A stretch of 17,555 nucleotides of DNA, taken from positions 1 through 17,555 of the forward strand of contig DATNNZ010000567.1 in the NCBI GenBank assembly GCA_035601575.1, in the 5' to 3' direction. This document shows, piece by piece, positions 7,173 through 15,195 of the stretch. The notes under the pieces are model-generated. The model searched no databases. It was not told where the DNA came from and saw nothing but the letters and a program-made list of their open reading frames with translations. Every line of letters starts with the position of its first letter. The stretch's first letter is position 1. The translations under genes were made by a program, and so were the position numbers. Origin of the DNA: DASTDH01 sp035601575. Its GTDB lineage: Bacteria; Verrucomicrobiota; Verrucomicrobiia; Chthoniobacterales; JAFAMB01.

Positions 7173-9105
7173 CTATCTGCTCTTCACCACCGGCAATTCC
7201 ACGAAGCTGGCGTTGTCGCCGGCGTCGAAGACCTTGACAGAGCTCTTCCGGTAATCGCTTGGTTTGGCCAGCAAAATGTTGCTGACGTAAGTTTGCGGAT
7301 TACGATCGTAAAGGGGGAACCAGCTTGACTGCACTTGAATCATTAGCCGATGGCCAGGCAAGAAAACGTGGTTCGCATCCGGCAGACTGAACCGGTACGT
7401 TCCTTCTCATTTGCTCGAATTGGCCGCGGCTGGTCAAAGCCATCCAAATATCGCCCTCGAAAAATATCGGCCGAAATCATCAACTGATAGCCTCCCATTT
7501 TCGGTTCGCGCCCGACTTCGTCTGGATAGACGTCGATCAGTTTGACAACGAAATCACCATCCGTGCCGGTCATCGCGGCGATCAGATTCACGATCGGCGA
7601 TCCGCTGATTTTCAATGGCTCAGTCAGGACTTCGGAGGTGAAGGTGAGTACGTCGGTCCGACTGGAGGCCTCGCGCTGGTCGCTGACCAGCCAAGTTTGC
7701 CAATCATGCTCCCCCTTATCGCCCTCGATATGGATTGGTCGCCGCAAGAACGGGACTGGCTTGGCCGGATCGGACATGTATTGTTCGAAATCGGGCTCGG
7801 CCGGACCCGGCGCGGAGAACCCGAGTTTTCCAGCCGGCTGAAAATAAAGCCGCACCATATCTATATGGCCATCTTCGCTGCGAGGCGGCCAAGCAGACAA
7901 CCGCTGCCACCGGTTGGTTCCCGTCTCAAAGGCGGTTACTGGTGCTAAATCGGCCCGCGGCGCGGCATCCTTGAGAAAGTGATCAAAAAATTGGCGAACC
8001 AACGTATGGCGGAAATATGCTGCCGTGTCCTCGCTGAAGCGGATATCGCCGATGGCATTCCCTTGCAGGAGTTGCTGATGATGGAACCACGGTCCCATGA
8101 CCAGAAACACTTTGCTGTTATCTGTGTCTTTCGGCTTGATTGCCCGGAATACATGGAACGCGCCGTAGATATCCTCCTGGTCCCATAAACTGTGTACGAG
8201 CATTACCGGGACGGAGAGCGGTTCTTTCGCCAGCAGCTTATCCAGCGCTTGCTCTTGCCAGAAGGCATCATACGCCAGATGTGCCAGGAATTTCTGATAA
8301 AACCCGACTTGATCCAGGCCGCGTTGATGGGCCATTTCGCCGGCTGGGCCAGCAGCGAGCCAAGATTCGTAATCGTCGAAATGGTCGGACCACCATTTCT
8401 CTTTGTTTTGGCGTGTCGCCTCCTGATCATACCAATAGACCAGCGATAATTGCCGAAAAGCGCCATTATGCGACCAATCATCTCCCATCCGTCAACCATT
8501 GGATTGATTGGCATAGCCGCACGCAATGCTGGATGCGGATGAAACAGCGCCATCAATGCGGTAAAACCGTCATAGGAAATACCAAGGATTCCAACTTTCC
8601 CATTCGATTCTGAGATGTTCTTCACTAACCAGTCGATCGTGTCATACGTATCGGTTGAATGATCCACGTCGGTCGGCTTGAGTGGGCCGCGTAAGGGCCG
8701 CGTCATGACATAATCACCTTCCGAATGATGCTTACCACGGATGTCCTGGATAACCCGGATGTAGCCACCGTCTAGAACCAGTTCGTCGGCCACATCCTTA
8801 TTGCCGAGCACGGCCGACAAGTGCTTGCTTTGCTGTTGAGTGATTCGTTCGTCTGCGTCATAGGGAGTTCGAGTGAGGAGGATCGGAGCGCGCCCCGCGC
8901 CCCGCGGAATCAGAATAACCGTGTAGAGTTTGATCCCGTCGCGCATCGGAATCATCTCGGTGCGCCGGACAAAATCAAAGCTCTCTGTGTTGGCCGTGAA
9001 AACCGGTGGTATTTCGCTTTTGAGCGGAGCGGTCGGACTTGCTTCGTCAGCGGAACAGAGCGTTGCGGCGATGGAAATCAAAATGACGTGGATAGCCGGG
9101 CGCAT
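7173..9105 (-). pseudogene. CocE/NonD-type serine hydrolase (peptidase S15-like), two frameshifts
   Basis: This is a secreted alpha/beta hydrolase of the CocE/NonD or X-Pro dipeptidyl-peptidase-like family (acyl ester or amide hydrolysis), spread over three frames. Segment one (9105 to about 8487) has a signal peptide (MRPAIHVILISIAATLCSA), the domain start MIPMRDGIKLYTVI, and the nucleophile in GILGISYDG. Segment two (about 8488 to 7396) resumes with MGDDWSHNGAFRQ, then HSLWDQEDIYG (Asp) and GPWFHHQ (His), plus the C-terminal jelly-roll part. Segment three (about 7396 to 7173) continues as RFSLPDANHVFLPGHRLMIQ and ends with TAG at 7173-7175. Both junctions fit small deletions: about 4 bases near 8484-8490 and 1 base near 7396. 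The start at 9105 is well supported by AGGAGGAG seven bases upstream; an earlier ATG at 9135 is less likely. All triad motifs survive, so decay is recent or the shifts are assembly errors. Confidence 0.85.
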
Positions 9106-9176
9106 ACCGTAACTCCTCCTGAGTTCGTTGATCATGATTTCTCAATCGATCGGAACGCTTCGGCCAGCGATTGATC

Positions 9177-9404
9177 TCAGCATCCATCGTCGTTTGGTAG
9201 ATCTGGCAATTTTTGCCAGCCACTCCCCGCATAAATCCAAACTGTGCTGTCATTGCAGAGGGCAACAATTTCCCCACTGCCTAGGGTAGCGATCTGTTTG
9301 ATTTCCTTTGGCTCACGAGTACCCGATGAATCAGGTGGCGGCATGGAAGGCATAATTATCAAGTTTTCTATCTTTGCAATGGGGGACGATGACACAATCG
9401 GCAC
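9177..9404 (-). CDS. Short hypothetical protein
   Basis: This 75-codon minus-strand frame lies 71 bases upstream of the hydrolase start. The first in-frame start is GTG at 9404, with ATGs at 9353 and 9344; none has a clear Shine-Dalgarno, so the start is open. The C-terminal half reads IKQIATLGSGEIVALCNDST, then VWIYAGSGWQKLPDLP. It resembles one blade of a beta-propeller or the short 'W.LP.LP' hypothetical proteins common in soil bacteria. It may be real or the tail of something longer. I give no function. The plus strand over the same bases shows no better candidate. Confidence 0.4.
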   Translation of the reverse strand: MPIVSSSPIAKIENLIIMPSMPPPDSSGTREPKEIKQIATLGSGEIVALCNDSTVWIYAGSGWQKLPDLPNDDGC

Positions 9405-9560
9405 GGCGAGGGATTTTACTCCGCTGGAATTGTTGTAGTGTTCTTCATGGGCGGTATTGGTCTAATATTTGGCTGCGAGTGCCCCCTAAAACCTTCAGGA
9501 TCTCTTCCATCCCACGAAGATATTGCCCGATCCTGAATTCCAACCGGTCAGACATTCAGT

Positions 9561-10214
9561 ATGCGAAGTGTTCATGGGCCAGTTTTCAATCACGATGATG
9601 GCGCGAACGGCTACGATGCCGACGTACGGAACGAAAAAGATCCCATCCGAGCCGCCTATCACGATGTCCTCGCCTGGGTGATAAGCGAAGCGCGCATCGA
9701 CTCGTTTTCCAGAGTGCTTGAGCTCGGCTCCGGAACCGGCAATCTTTCCTGCCTCCTCGATCGATGTGGCGAATTGGTCTGTGTCGATCTATCTGAGCGG
9801 ATGGAAGCGATCGCGCGTTCCAAGTCAGGTCACATCCTAAATCGACGCTTTTTCAAAGCTGACATTCTTGAGGTATTTGATTACGAGCGTGCGCCATTTG
9901 ATTCCGTCATCAGTACGTACGCCATTCATCATCTGACTGACGAAGAGAAGCGCCTATTATTTGGCAAAGTTTTCGCTGGCCTAGTTCCGGGTGGACGCGC
10001 AGTGTTCGGCGATTTGATGCTGCAGAACCAAGCAGAAAAAGCCTCAAAGGTTCAGGAATACCTCACCAAAGGCGACGCGAAGACGGCGCAAGCGATTGAA
10101 GAGGAGTTTTTCTGGTCGATCGATACGGCGGTACCGGATCTCAAGGAGCTAGGATTTCAGGTAGAGACCACACGCTTCTCGGATCTTTCGTGGGGCGTTG
10201 TCGCCAGAAAGTGA
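9561..10214 (+). CDS. Class I SAM-dependent methyltransferase, YrrT-like
   Basis: This 217-residue cytoplasmic methyltransferase transfers a methyl group from S-adenosylmethionine to an unknown acceptor. Motif I is VLELGSGTGNLS (residues 52-63), and the acidic end of strand two is VCVDLSERM (Asp76). A post-motif block STYAIHHLTDEEKR follows, with GLVPGGRAVFGDLM after it. The overall pattern, including the N-terminal PVFNHDDGANGYDADV and the late EEEFFWSIDTAVPDLKELGF, resembles the Bacillus YrrT family, which is annotated as a putative methyltransferase near sulfur-amino-acid genes. No such genes are nearby here. The start is ATG 9561, which fits the family N-terminus, although no strong ribosome site precedes it. 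The MutS-like gene follows 58 bases later on the same strand, so they may share a transcript. Confidence 0.88.
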   Translation: MRSVHGPVFNHDDGANGYDADVRNEKDPIRAAYHDVLAWVISEARIDSFSRVLELGSGTGNLSCLLDRCGELVCVDLSERMEAIARSKSGHILNRRFFKADILEVFDYERAPFDSVISTYAIHHLTDEEKRLLFGKVFAGLVPGGRAVFGDLMLQNQAEKASKVQEYLTKGDAKTAQAIEEEFFWSIDTAVPDLKELGFQVETTRFSDLSWGVVARK

Positions 10215-10272
10215 AGGCGCAAAATGAACCTGTGCTGATGAGCCCCAGTTTTCTGGATCCCTCCTAGGAATA

Positions 10273-12093
10273 ATGGAATCAGAAACAAGTGCGTCGCCGG
10301 CGGAACGATACGAAAAACGGATCGCCTATTTCAGTGAACAAGCGAAGACCTTTGACGCTCGATCGCGACGATATTCAAACCTGCGATTGGCGATCGTCTT
10401 ACTCGGGGCGGGATCCGTCATTGTCACTCCGAAAGACAATGCGTTCGGAGTTGGTGTCCTCGCCGGATTTCTCGTTCTTCTAGTGATACTCTTTGCGATC
10501 GTCGCGTTTCGGCATCAGTCGGTGGAAGAAGCGTTATCACACGCGCGGGCGATGACGAACCTGAATGCGGAAGGTAAGGCGCGGGTTGACCGCCAGTGGA
10601 AAGCTTTACCTAATCGGTCGGCACCCTCAGCACCGGTCAACGGTATGCTGGCCCGAGATCTGGATCTATTCGGTCCCGTTTCTCTGTTCCAATTGATCTG
10701 CACCGCGAACACATGGGAGGGACGAAAAGCGGTGGCGGAGGTACTGATCGGCGGGATCGAGCAAGATCGCATCCCGAATCGCCAGGCTGCCGTCAAAGAG
10801 TTAGCAGCAAAGCTCGATTTCCGGCAAGAGCTAGAATGCGCAACGCTTCCATTGCGGAATTCAACGTGGGACAGCGATGCGTTACTGGGATCGCTTCATT
10901 CCGGTTCAGCGTTCGTTGGGCAAGGGCTGGCAAGGTTGTTTTGCGTCCTCTCGCCGTTCTTACTGGTTTTCCTGTTCGCCCTAAACTTGATTGGCTATTT
11001 GCCAAAATGGCCCTGGGGACTTGTAATGACCCTGAATTATGTGGTGTCTTTCCTCCGGGGAAGAAGCGTCAGGAAGAATCTCAAATCGGCCATGAACGCC
11101 GATCGCATCATCGGGCATTTTATCCAGGCCTTCCGTTGCGTGACAGCGGAGTCTCTAATCTCCCCGGAATTGGTCGAACTCAAAGAATTGCTGGGAGAAG
11201 CGATCGGCAAGATGGAGAAATTGGAAGGCCTCGTCAGTCTAAGTAGGTTTCCAGGCGGCTTCGTCCTTGATATCCTCTTTCTTTGGAACCTGAACCTCGG
11301 AAGGGCGTTCGGCAGATGGTGGGCCGAGAACGGTGGCGAATTTGAGCGCTGGCTAAGGGCCATCGGTAGGGTCGAGGAGATTTGCTCCTTCGCTTCGTTA
11401 TTACATGATAATGCGAGTTGGACATTTCCGAACTTTATCTCCTCCGACCAGATTCTCGGTCAGGCGTTAGGTCATCCCATGATCCCGGAGCGGGCTCGTG
11501 TTGATAACGACGCAAGATTGGGACCACCTGGACGAATCCTCCTGGTAACCGGTTCGAACATGTCCGGTAAAACGACCTTCCTTCGTGCGATCGGCACTAA
11601 TGTTCTGCTGGCCAAAGCTGGCGGCCCAGTTTGCGCCAGGAAGTTCGAGTTGCCATCGGTCGAGGTAGTGACCAGCATTCGAGCGATGGATTCGGTCAGC
11701 GACGGCATTTCGCTCTTCATGGCAGAGCTTTCTTCCATCAAAGTCGTCGTGGAAGCGGCACATCAAACAACCCAAAAAGGAAGTCATCCGGCGCTATATC
11801 TCTTGGATGAAGTCCTGCTCGGCACCAATATTGACGAGCGAAAAATAATCACCTGCGGTTTGATCCTCAATCTGCTTGAGTGCAAAGCGATCGGAGCCAT
11901 GTCGACCCATGACCTGTCTCTGTTGGACATTCCCGAGATCGCAAATTTCGCCGATAAGGTTCATTTTCAAGAGGCCTTCGTAGTAAAGAATGGAAAGGCC
12001 GAGATGAGTTTCGATTACCGGATCAGAGCAGGCGAAGCACAAAGTCGAAACGCGATCGCGCTGATGAAACATATCGGGCTCGAATTGGCATGA
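10273..12093 (+). CDS. Membrane-anchored MutS-family ATPase
   Basis: This 606-residue protein has the MutS-type ABC ATPase at its C-terminus. Walker A is GSNMSGKTTFLR (427-438). The region IRAMDSVSDGISLFMAELSS is the family signature. Walker B is YLLDEVLLGTN (Asp512, Glu513), and STHD is the switch histidine. The front differs from true mismatch-repair MutS. Two hydrophobic blocks (about 37-80 and 218-265, each probably two membrane segments) flank a soluble stretch, and no mismatch-binding domain I is evident. Only a helical lever/clamp-like part (roughly 270-400) links to the ATPase. Such TM-bearing MutS paralogues are known, mainly from Bacteroidetes, but their role is unclear, so a mismatch-repair label would be misleading. 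The start is ATG 10273 with TAGGAAT just upstream. It probably shares a transcript with the preceding methyltransferase gene. Confidence 0.87.
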   Translation: MESETSASPAERYEKRIAYFSEQAKTFDARSRRYSNLRLAIVLLGAGSVIVTPKDNAFGVGVLAGFLVLLVILFAIVAFRHQSVEEALSHARAMTNLNAEGKARVDRQWKALPNRSAPSAPVNGMLARDLDLFGPVSLFQLICTANTWEGRKAVAEVLIGGIEQDRIPNRQAAVKELAAKLDFRQELECATLPLRNSTWDSDALLGSLHSGSAFVGQGLARLFCVLSPFLLVFLFALNLIGYLPKWPWGLVMTLNYVVSFLRGRSVRKNLKSAMNADRIIGHFIQAFRCVTAESLISPELVELKELLGEAIGKMEKLEGLVSLSRFPGGFVLDILFLWNLNLGRAFGRWWAENGGEFERWLRAIGRVEEICSFASLLHDNASWTFPNFISSDQILGQALGHPMIPERARVDNDARLGPPGRILLVTGSNMSGKTTFLRAIGTNVLLAKAGGPVCARKFELPSVEVVTSIRAMDSVSDGISLFMAELSSIKVVVEAAHQTTQKGSHPALYLLDEVLLGTNIDERKIITCGLILNLLECKAIGAMSTHDLSLLDIPEIANFADKVHFQEAFVVKNGKAEMSFDYRIRAGEAQSRNAIALMKHIGLELA

Positions 12094-12265
12094 AGAATTA
12101 GTTGCCCGTAAGAATGGGGCCACAACTGGGGTTTTTGTAACGCCAAGCGAGCAGCTTCGCGTCAATTTCGAGGACCCGCCAAGACAAGAGGCGTATTGGG
12201 ATCCGACGTCGTCTCAATGCAACAGCCCGCCACGTGAAAGCCACGGACTATGTCGGACAGGCTAG
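12089..12265 (+). pseudogene. Possible coding remnant after the MutS-like gene
   Basis: The 12094-12404 gap (311 bases) contains a frame that is open from inside the end of the MutS-like gene to TAG 12263-12265, with no start codon. Its translation includes HEELVARKNGATTGVFVTPS and EQLRVNFEDPPRQEAYWDP, which look like natural protein before the tail becomes low quality. I do not recognise it. It could be a truncated C-terminus from an earlier gene, or chance. Beyond it the gap holds one TCGCCCTACC motif (12266-12275) and no clear promoter. Confidence 0.22.
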
Positions 12266-12275
12266 TCGCCCTACC
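12266..12275 (+). repeat. Copy 3 of the recurrent TCGCCCTACC motif
   Basis: This is an exact copy of the 10-base core found at 6978-6987 and 14735-14744. It lies in the gap between the MutS-like gene and the M13 peptidase. Here the flanks are not conserved, so this copy is the weakest of the four. Confidence 0.3.
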
Positions 12276-12404
12276 GAAGACAATCTCCGGGAATGCCGCT
12301 AGCGCAGGAACGCAATAAGTTCAGCGGCGCTTCGAGGACGATAACGGTTGCAAGCCTATCCGCGACGATCTTGCAAGCTCGGATCACACAATTTAGCATT
12401 CGCG

Positions 12405-14456
12405 ATGCGCGTAGCCCGAATCTTTCGCTTCGCTTTTCCGATCCTGCTGATGATTCCGTTCTCGGTCATTGCGACCGAACCCCCCGCAATCGATCCAGCC
12501 AACATGGACCTGCGGGCAAAACCGGGCGATGACTTCTACCAGTTCGCCAACGGCGGTTGGCTCGAGCGTAACCCGATTCCTCCAGAATACAGTCGATGGG
12601 GCTCGTTCCAGGAGTTGATCGAGCGCAACTACGCAACGCTGCACCAGATCCTGGACGAGAGCGTTGCTCAAGTAAGTAAAGGGGAAACCGCCGCCGGCAC
12701 CGTTCGGCAATTGGTCGGACAGTTTTACGCCAGCGGAATGAACGACGAGCAGATCAATACCGCCGCGGTGAAACCTCTCCAAGGGAACCTCGATGCAATC
12801 GCGCAGATCAACGATCGGAAACAACTGACCTCAGTCCTTGGCCAGCTGCACAAACTCGGAATTGGAGCCCTCTTTGAGATTACTGGCGGGCAGGACGCTA
12901 AAGAGAGCACCAACCAAATTGCCATCGTTTCGCAAGGGGGCCTGGGCTTGCCGGATCGCGATTACTACCTCAAGGATGGCGAAAGCCAGATACGCGATCA
13001 GTACCTCGAGCATATCACGAAAATGTTTCAACTGCTCGGAGACCCGGAAGAGAGAGCATCAGCGGAAGCAAAACAGGTGCTCGCTTTTGAAACGGAGCTG
13101 GCAAAAGCCTCGAAGGGTCGAGTGGAGCTCCGTGATCCGGAAGCTAACTATCACAAAATGTCAGTTGCCGATCTAGCCGAGACGGCGGCAGGTTTTGATT
13201 GGTCAACTTATTTTCAAAGCCTCGGGATATCGGATGAGCAACTGGCCAAGATGGATGTCGAACAACCTGAATTCTTCCAGCGGGTAGCCGAGCTGGCGGC
13301 CGATACGCCCTTAGATGATTGGAAGACTTATTTCCGTTGGCATCTGATCCACGCCACCGCCGCAGACCTCAGCACCGCTTTCGTGGACGAGGATTTTCGG
13401 TTCTTCAAACAGAAGCTGACCGGAGTGAAGCAAAACCTTCCTCGCTGGAAAAGGATCCTGCAGGAAGTGGATCACAATCTCGGCGAAGCCCTGGGGCAGC
13501 TTTACGTAGAAAAGAAGTTTCCGCCGGAGGCAAAACAACGTGCCCTGGCAATGGTCAATGATCTAAAGAGCGCGCTGCACGACAAGATTCAGAACCTGGA
13601 TTGGATGGGGCCAGAAACTCGGGCAGCCGCATTAAAGAAGCTTGATGGGTTGGGCATCAAAATCGGATACCCGGATAAATGGCGTGACTATTCCAACCTC
13701 CAAGTCAAGGCACAACCCCATGTGTTGAACGTGCTGGCCGCCTCTGCCTTTGAAACCCAACGGCAACTGGCAAAGATCGGGAAGCCAGTCGATCGGACCG
13801 AATGGGGGATGAGCTCGCCCACGGTGAATGCTTATTATAGTGCTACTCGCAATGAGATCGTTTTCCCAGCCGGTATTCTACAGCCACCATTCTTCGATGC
13901 CCAAGCAGATGATCCCGTGAACTATGGCGGCATCGGCGCGGTGATCGGCCACGAGATGACCCATGGGTTTGATGATCAGGGTCGGAAATACGATGCGCAA
14001 GGTAACCTCAAGAACTGGTGGACGGCCGAGGACGCGAAACGGTTTCAGGAGCGCGGAGAAAAAATCGTACAGCAATTCAATAGCTATGTGATGATCGACA
14101 ATCTCCATGTCAACGGTCAGCTCACCGAAGGCGAGAATATAGCGGATCTTGGGGGAGTGAAGATCTCGTACGCCGCGCTGGAAAAAGCGCTGGCACGAAA
14201 ATCCGCAACTGAGCAGAACCAGAAGATCGACGGATTCACCCCGCAACAGCGATTTTTTCTGTCTTGGGCGCAAGATTGGAGAAACAACACCCGCCGCGAG
14301 ACGATTCGGCTTTTCTTACAGATAGATCCGCACAGCCCGGGAAAATTCCGGGTCAACGGGCCCTTCAGCAATTTGCCGGAGTTTGCCCACGCCTTCGACG
14401 TTCTGGATGGCAGCCCCATGGTACGCCCGCCCGATGAGCGCGTCCAGATCTGGTGA
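12405..14456 (+). CDS. M13 family zinc metallopeptidase (neprilysin/PepO-like), secreted
   Basis: This is a zinc endopeptidase of the M13 family, which cleaves small peptides on the amino side of hydrophobic residues. It has 683 residues from ATG 12405, the usual full length. A frame extension to TTG 12348 would add 19 unlikely residues before the signal peptide. The N-terminus (MRVARIFRFAFPILLMIPFS) is a signal peptide, so the enzyme is periplasmic or outside the cell; there is no lipobox. The domain begins with KPGDDFYQFANGGWLERNPIP. The catalytic core shows VNAYYSATRNEIVFPAGILQ, the zinc motif HEMTH (516-520, catalytic Glu517), and the third ligand Glu577 in GENIADLGG with Asp581 four residues later. 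The substrate-binding RVNGPFSNLPEFAHAF follows, and the protein ends VQIW, near the usual C-terminal Trp. It appears intact and monocistronic, and no regulator is nearby. Confidence 0.95.
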   Translation: MRVARIFRFAFPILLMIPFSVIATEPPAIDPANMDLRAKPGDDFYQFANGGWLERNPIPPEYSRWGSFQELIERNYATLHQILDESVAQVSKGETAAGTVRQLVGQFYASGMNDEQINTAAVKPLQGNLDAIAQINDRKQLTSVLGQLHKLGIGALFEITGGQDAKESTNQIAIVSQGGLGLPDRDYYLKDGESQIRDQYLEHITKMFQLLGDPEERASAEAKQVLAFETELAKASKGRVELRDPEANYHKMSVADLAETAAGFDWSTYFQSLGISDEQLAKMDVEQPEFFQRVAELAADTPLDDWKTYFRWHLIHATAADLSTAFVDEDFRFFKQKLTGVKQNLPRWKRILQEVDHNLGEALGQLYVEKKFPPEAKQRALAMVNDLKSALHDKIQNLDWMGPETRAAALKKLDGLGIKIGYPDKWRDYSNLQVKAQPHVLNVLAASAFETQRQLAKIGKPVDRTEWGMSSPTVNAYYSATRNEIVFPAGILQPPFFDAQADDPVNYGGIGAVIGHEMTHGFDDQGRKYDAQGNLKNWWTAEDAKRFQERGEKIVQQFNSYVMIDNLHVNGQLTEGENIADLGGVKISYAALEKALARKSATEQNQKIDGFTPQQRFFLSWAQDWRNNTRRETIRLFLQIDPHSPGKFRVNGPFSNLPEFAHAFDVLDGSPMVRPPDERVQIW

Positions 14457-14523
14457 TACAAAGTAGCCTGATGCTCCCGTCTTCGTTCTCCCGGAACCCA
14501 CAGGGAGCCAGTGCTAACGCGAA

Positions 14524-14565
14524 GGGCCAAACTGAGGGTCTTCTAAAAGACTGCGGGTTGGGCCC
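14524..14565 (+). other. Nested stem-loops downstream of the M13 peptidase
   Basis: GGGCCAA (14524-14530) pairs with TTGGGCCC (14558-14565) with one bulged G. Inside it GTCTT (14538-14542) pairs perfectly with AAGAC (14547-14551) over a CTAA loop. It starts 67 bases after the peptidase stop. It is not followed by a T-tract, so a simple intrinsic terminator is unlikely. A structured 3' end or small RNA is possible. The wider 14457-14882 interval (426 bases) otherwise holds only the repeat elements listed and a strong but startless ribosome-site-like GGAGGAG at 14796-14802. Confidence 0.35.
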
Positions 14566-14621
14566 CTGAGCCGAGAGGACCAGGCAATTATTCACCGACG
14601 AATCAAAGCTGGGCAGGCTCA

Positions 14622-14645
14622 CAGATCCTGCCTTCGCTGGATCTG
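14622..14645. repeat. REP-like hairpin, copy B (CAGATCC...GGATCTG)
   Basis: CAGATCC (14622-14628) and GGATCTG (14639-14645) form the same 7-bp stem as copy A at 7130-7153. The inner GC/GC pairs are also the same, with a CTTC loop in place of TTTC and a T/T mismatch where copy A has T.G. The flanks diverge: here CCGCCTTCGCAGACTACGAC follows. Near-identity in two intergenic sites about 7.5 kb apart marks a dispersed element. Confidence 0.6.
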
Positions 14646-14712
14646 CCGCCTTCGCAGACTACGACGCGCCCTGACAATCAGCGTGTGCAAGATCATAGAA
14701 CTGAGCCGCGAC

Positions 14713-14744
14713 GTAGGCTTGGCGGAGTCGGGTTTCGCCCTACC
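14713..14744 (+). repeat. Copy 4 of the TCGCCCTACC motif, within a hairpin
   Basis: GTAG (14713-14716) pairs with CTAC (14740-14743), and GGCG (14721-14724) pairs with CGCC (14736-14739). The two helices are separated by a GCTT bulge and closed by an 11-base loop. The 3' arm contains GTTTCGCCCTACC, the shared motif, so in this copy the motif is visibly half of a palindrome, as expected for a REP-like element. Confidence 0.45.
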
Positions 14745-14882
14745 TGGCTTGCAATCTGCATGCGCGGCGTTGGCGCCAGCGCTTCATTCTGTCCCGGAGG
14801 AGATATCACTGAAGAATCAACCGGCTCCAGTCGTCTAATCTTTCGGGCACAAAAATTTGCTCTTAGAGAACGACACGATTCT

Positions 14883-15128
14883 ATGAATAAATACCTTGCA
14901 ATTGGACTGATGGCTCTCGGTCTAATGGCTTTCACTCCACAACCTGCGAAAGCAGGTGTCCACTTTGGGATATTCGTAGGTCCACCGGCGTATTACTACC
15001 CTGGTTATTATCCGGACTATTACTATGGATATCCCTATTACTACGGACCGCGTTATCACTATTGGTACTATAACCGGTGGGGTTATCGGCACTATCACGG
15101 CTGGCACCACCGTCATCATTGGCACTAG
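14883..15128 (+). CDS. Small exported Tyr/His-rich protein
   Basis: This 81-residue protein has an N-terminal signal peptide (MNKYLAIGLMALGLMAFTPQ, then PAKA with likely cleavage before Gly25). A short strand GVHFGIFVGPP follows, then a low-complexity tail of Tyr-Pro-Gly repeats (PGYYPDYYYGYPYYYGPRYH) that ends His-rich in GWHHRHHWH. Similar short secreted Tyr/His proteins are common in environmental bacteria, with no settled function; metal binding or a cell-envelope role is possible. The frame is open upstream to 14685, but that extension would precede the signal peptide and has no family look, so ATG 14883 is chosen. The Shine-Dalgarno is weak. It converges with the M50 peptidase gene. Confidence 0.75.
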   Translation: MNKYLAIGLMALGLMAFTPQPAKAGVHFGIFVGPPAYYYPGYYPDYYYGYPYYYGPRYHYWYYNRWGYRHYHGWHHRHHWH

Positions 15129-15195
15129 CCGTCCTGCAGAATAGCAAATAGCGAAGGGTAGGCGGATGGAATATGGCGTGCGGGATTCGCGTGCG

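Noticed and set aside
9374..9598. Plus-strand frames between the short hypothetical ORF and the methyltransferase
   Set aside because: A 74-codon ORF and a lipoprotein-like stretch (FFMGGIGLIFGCEC) are visible, but the former is Arg-rich noise and the latter lacks a start with a ribosome site.
10273..12093. Canonical DNA mismatch-repair MutS
   Set aside because: Too short (606 residues), no mismatch-recognition domain and clear hydrophobic blocks; annotated instead as a membrane-anchored MutS-family ATPase.
11794..12165. 123-codon minus-strand ORF over the end of the MutS-like gene
   Set aside because: It is antisense to the Walker B region of a clear MutS ATPase and has no family features.
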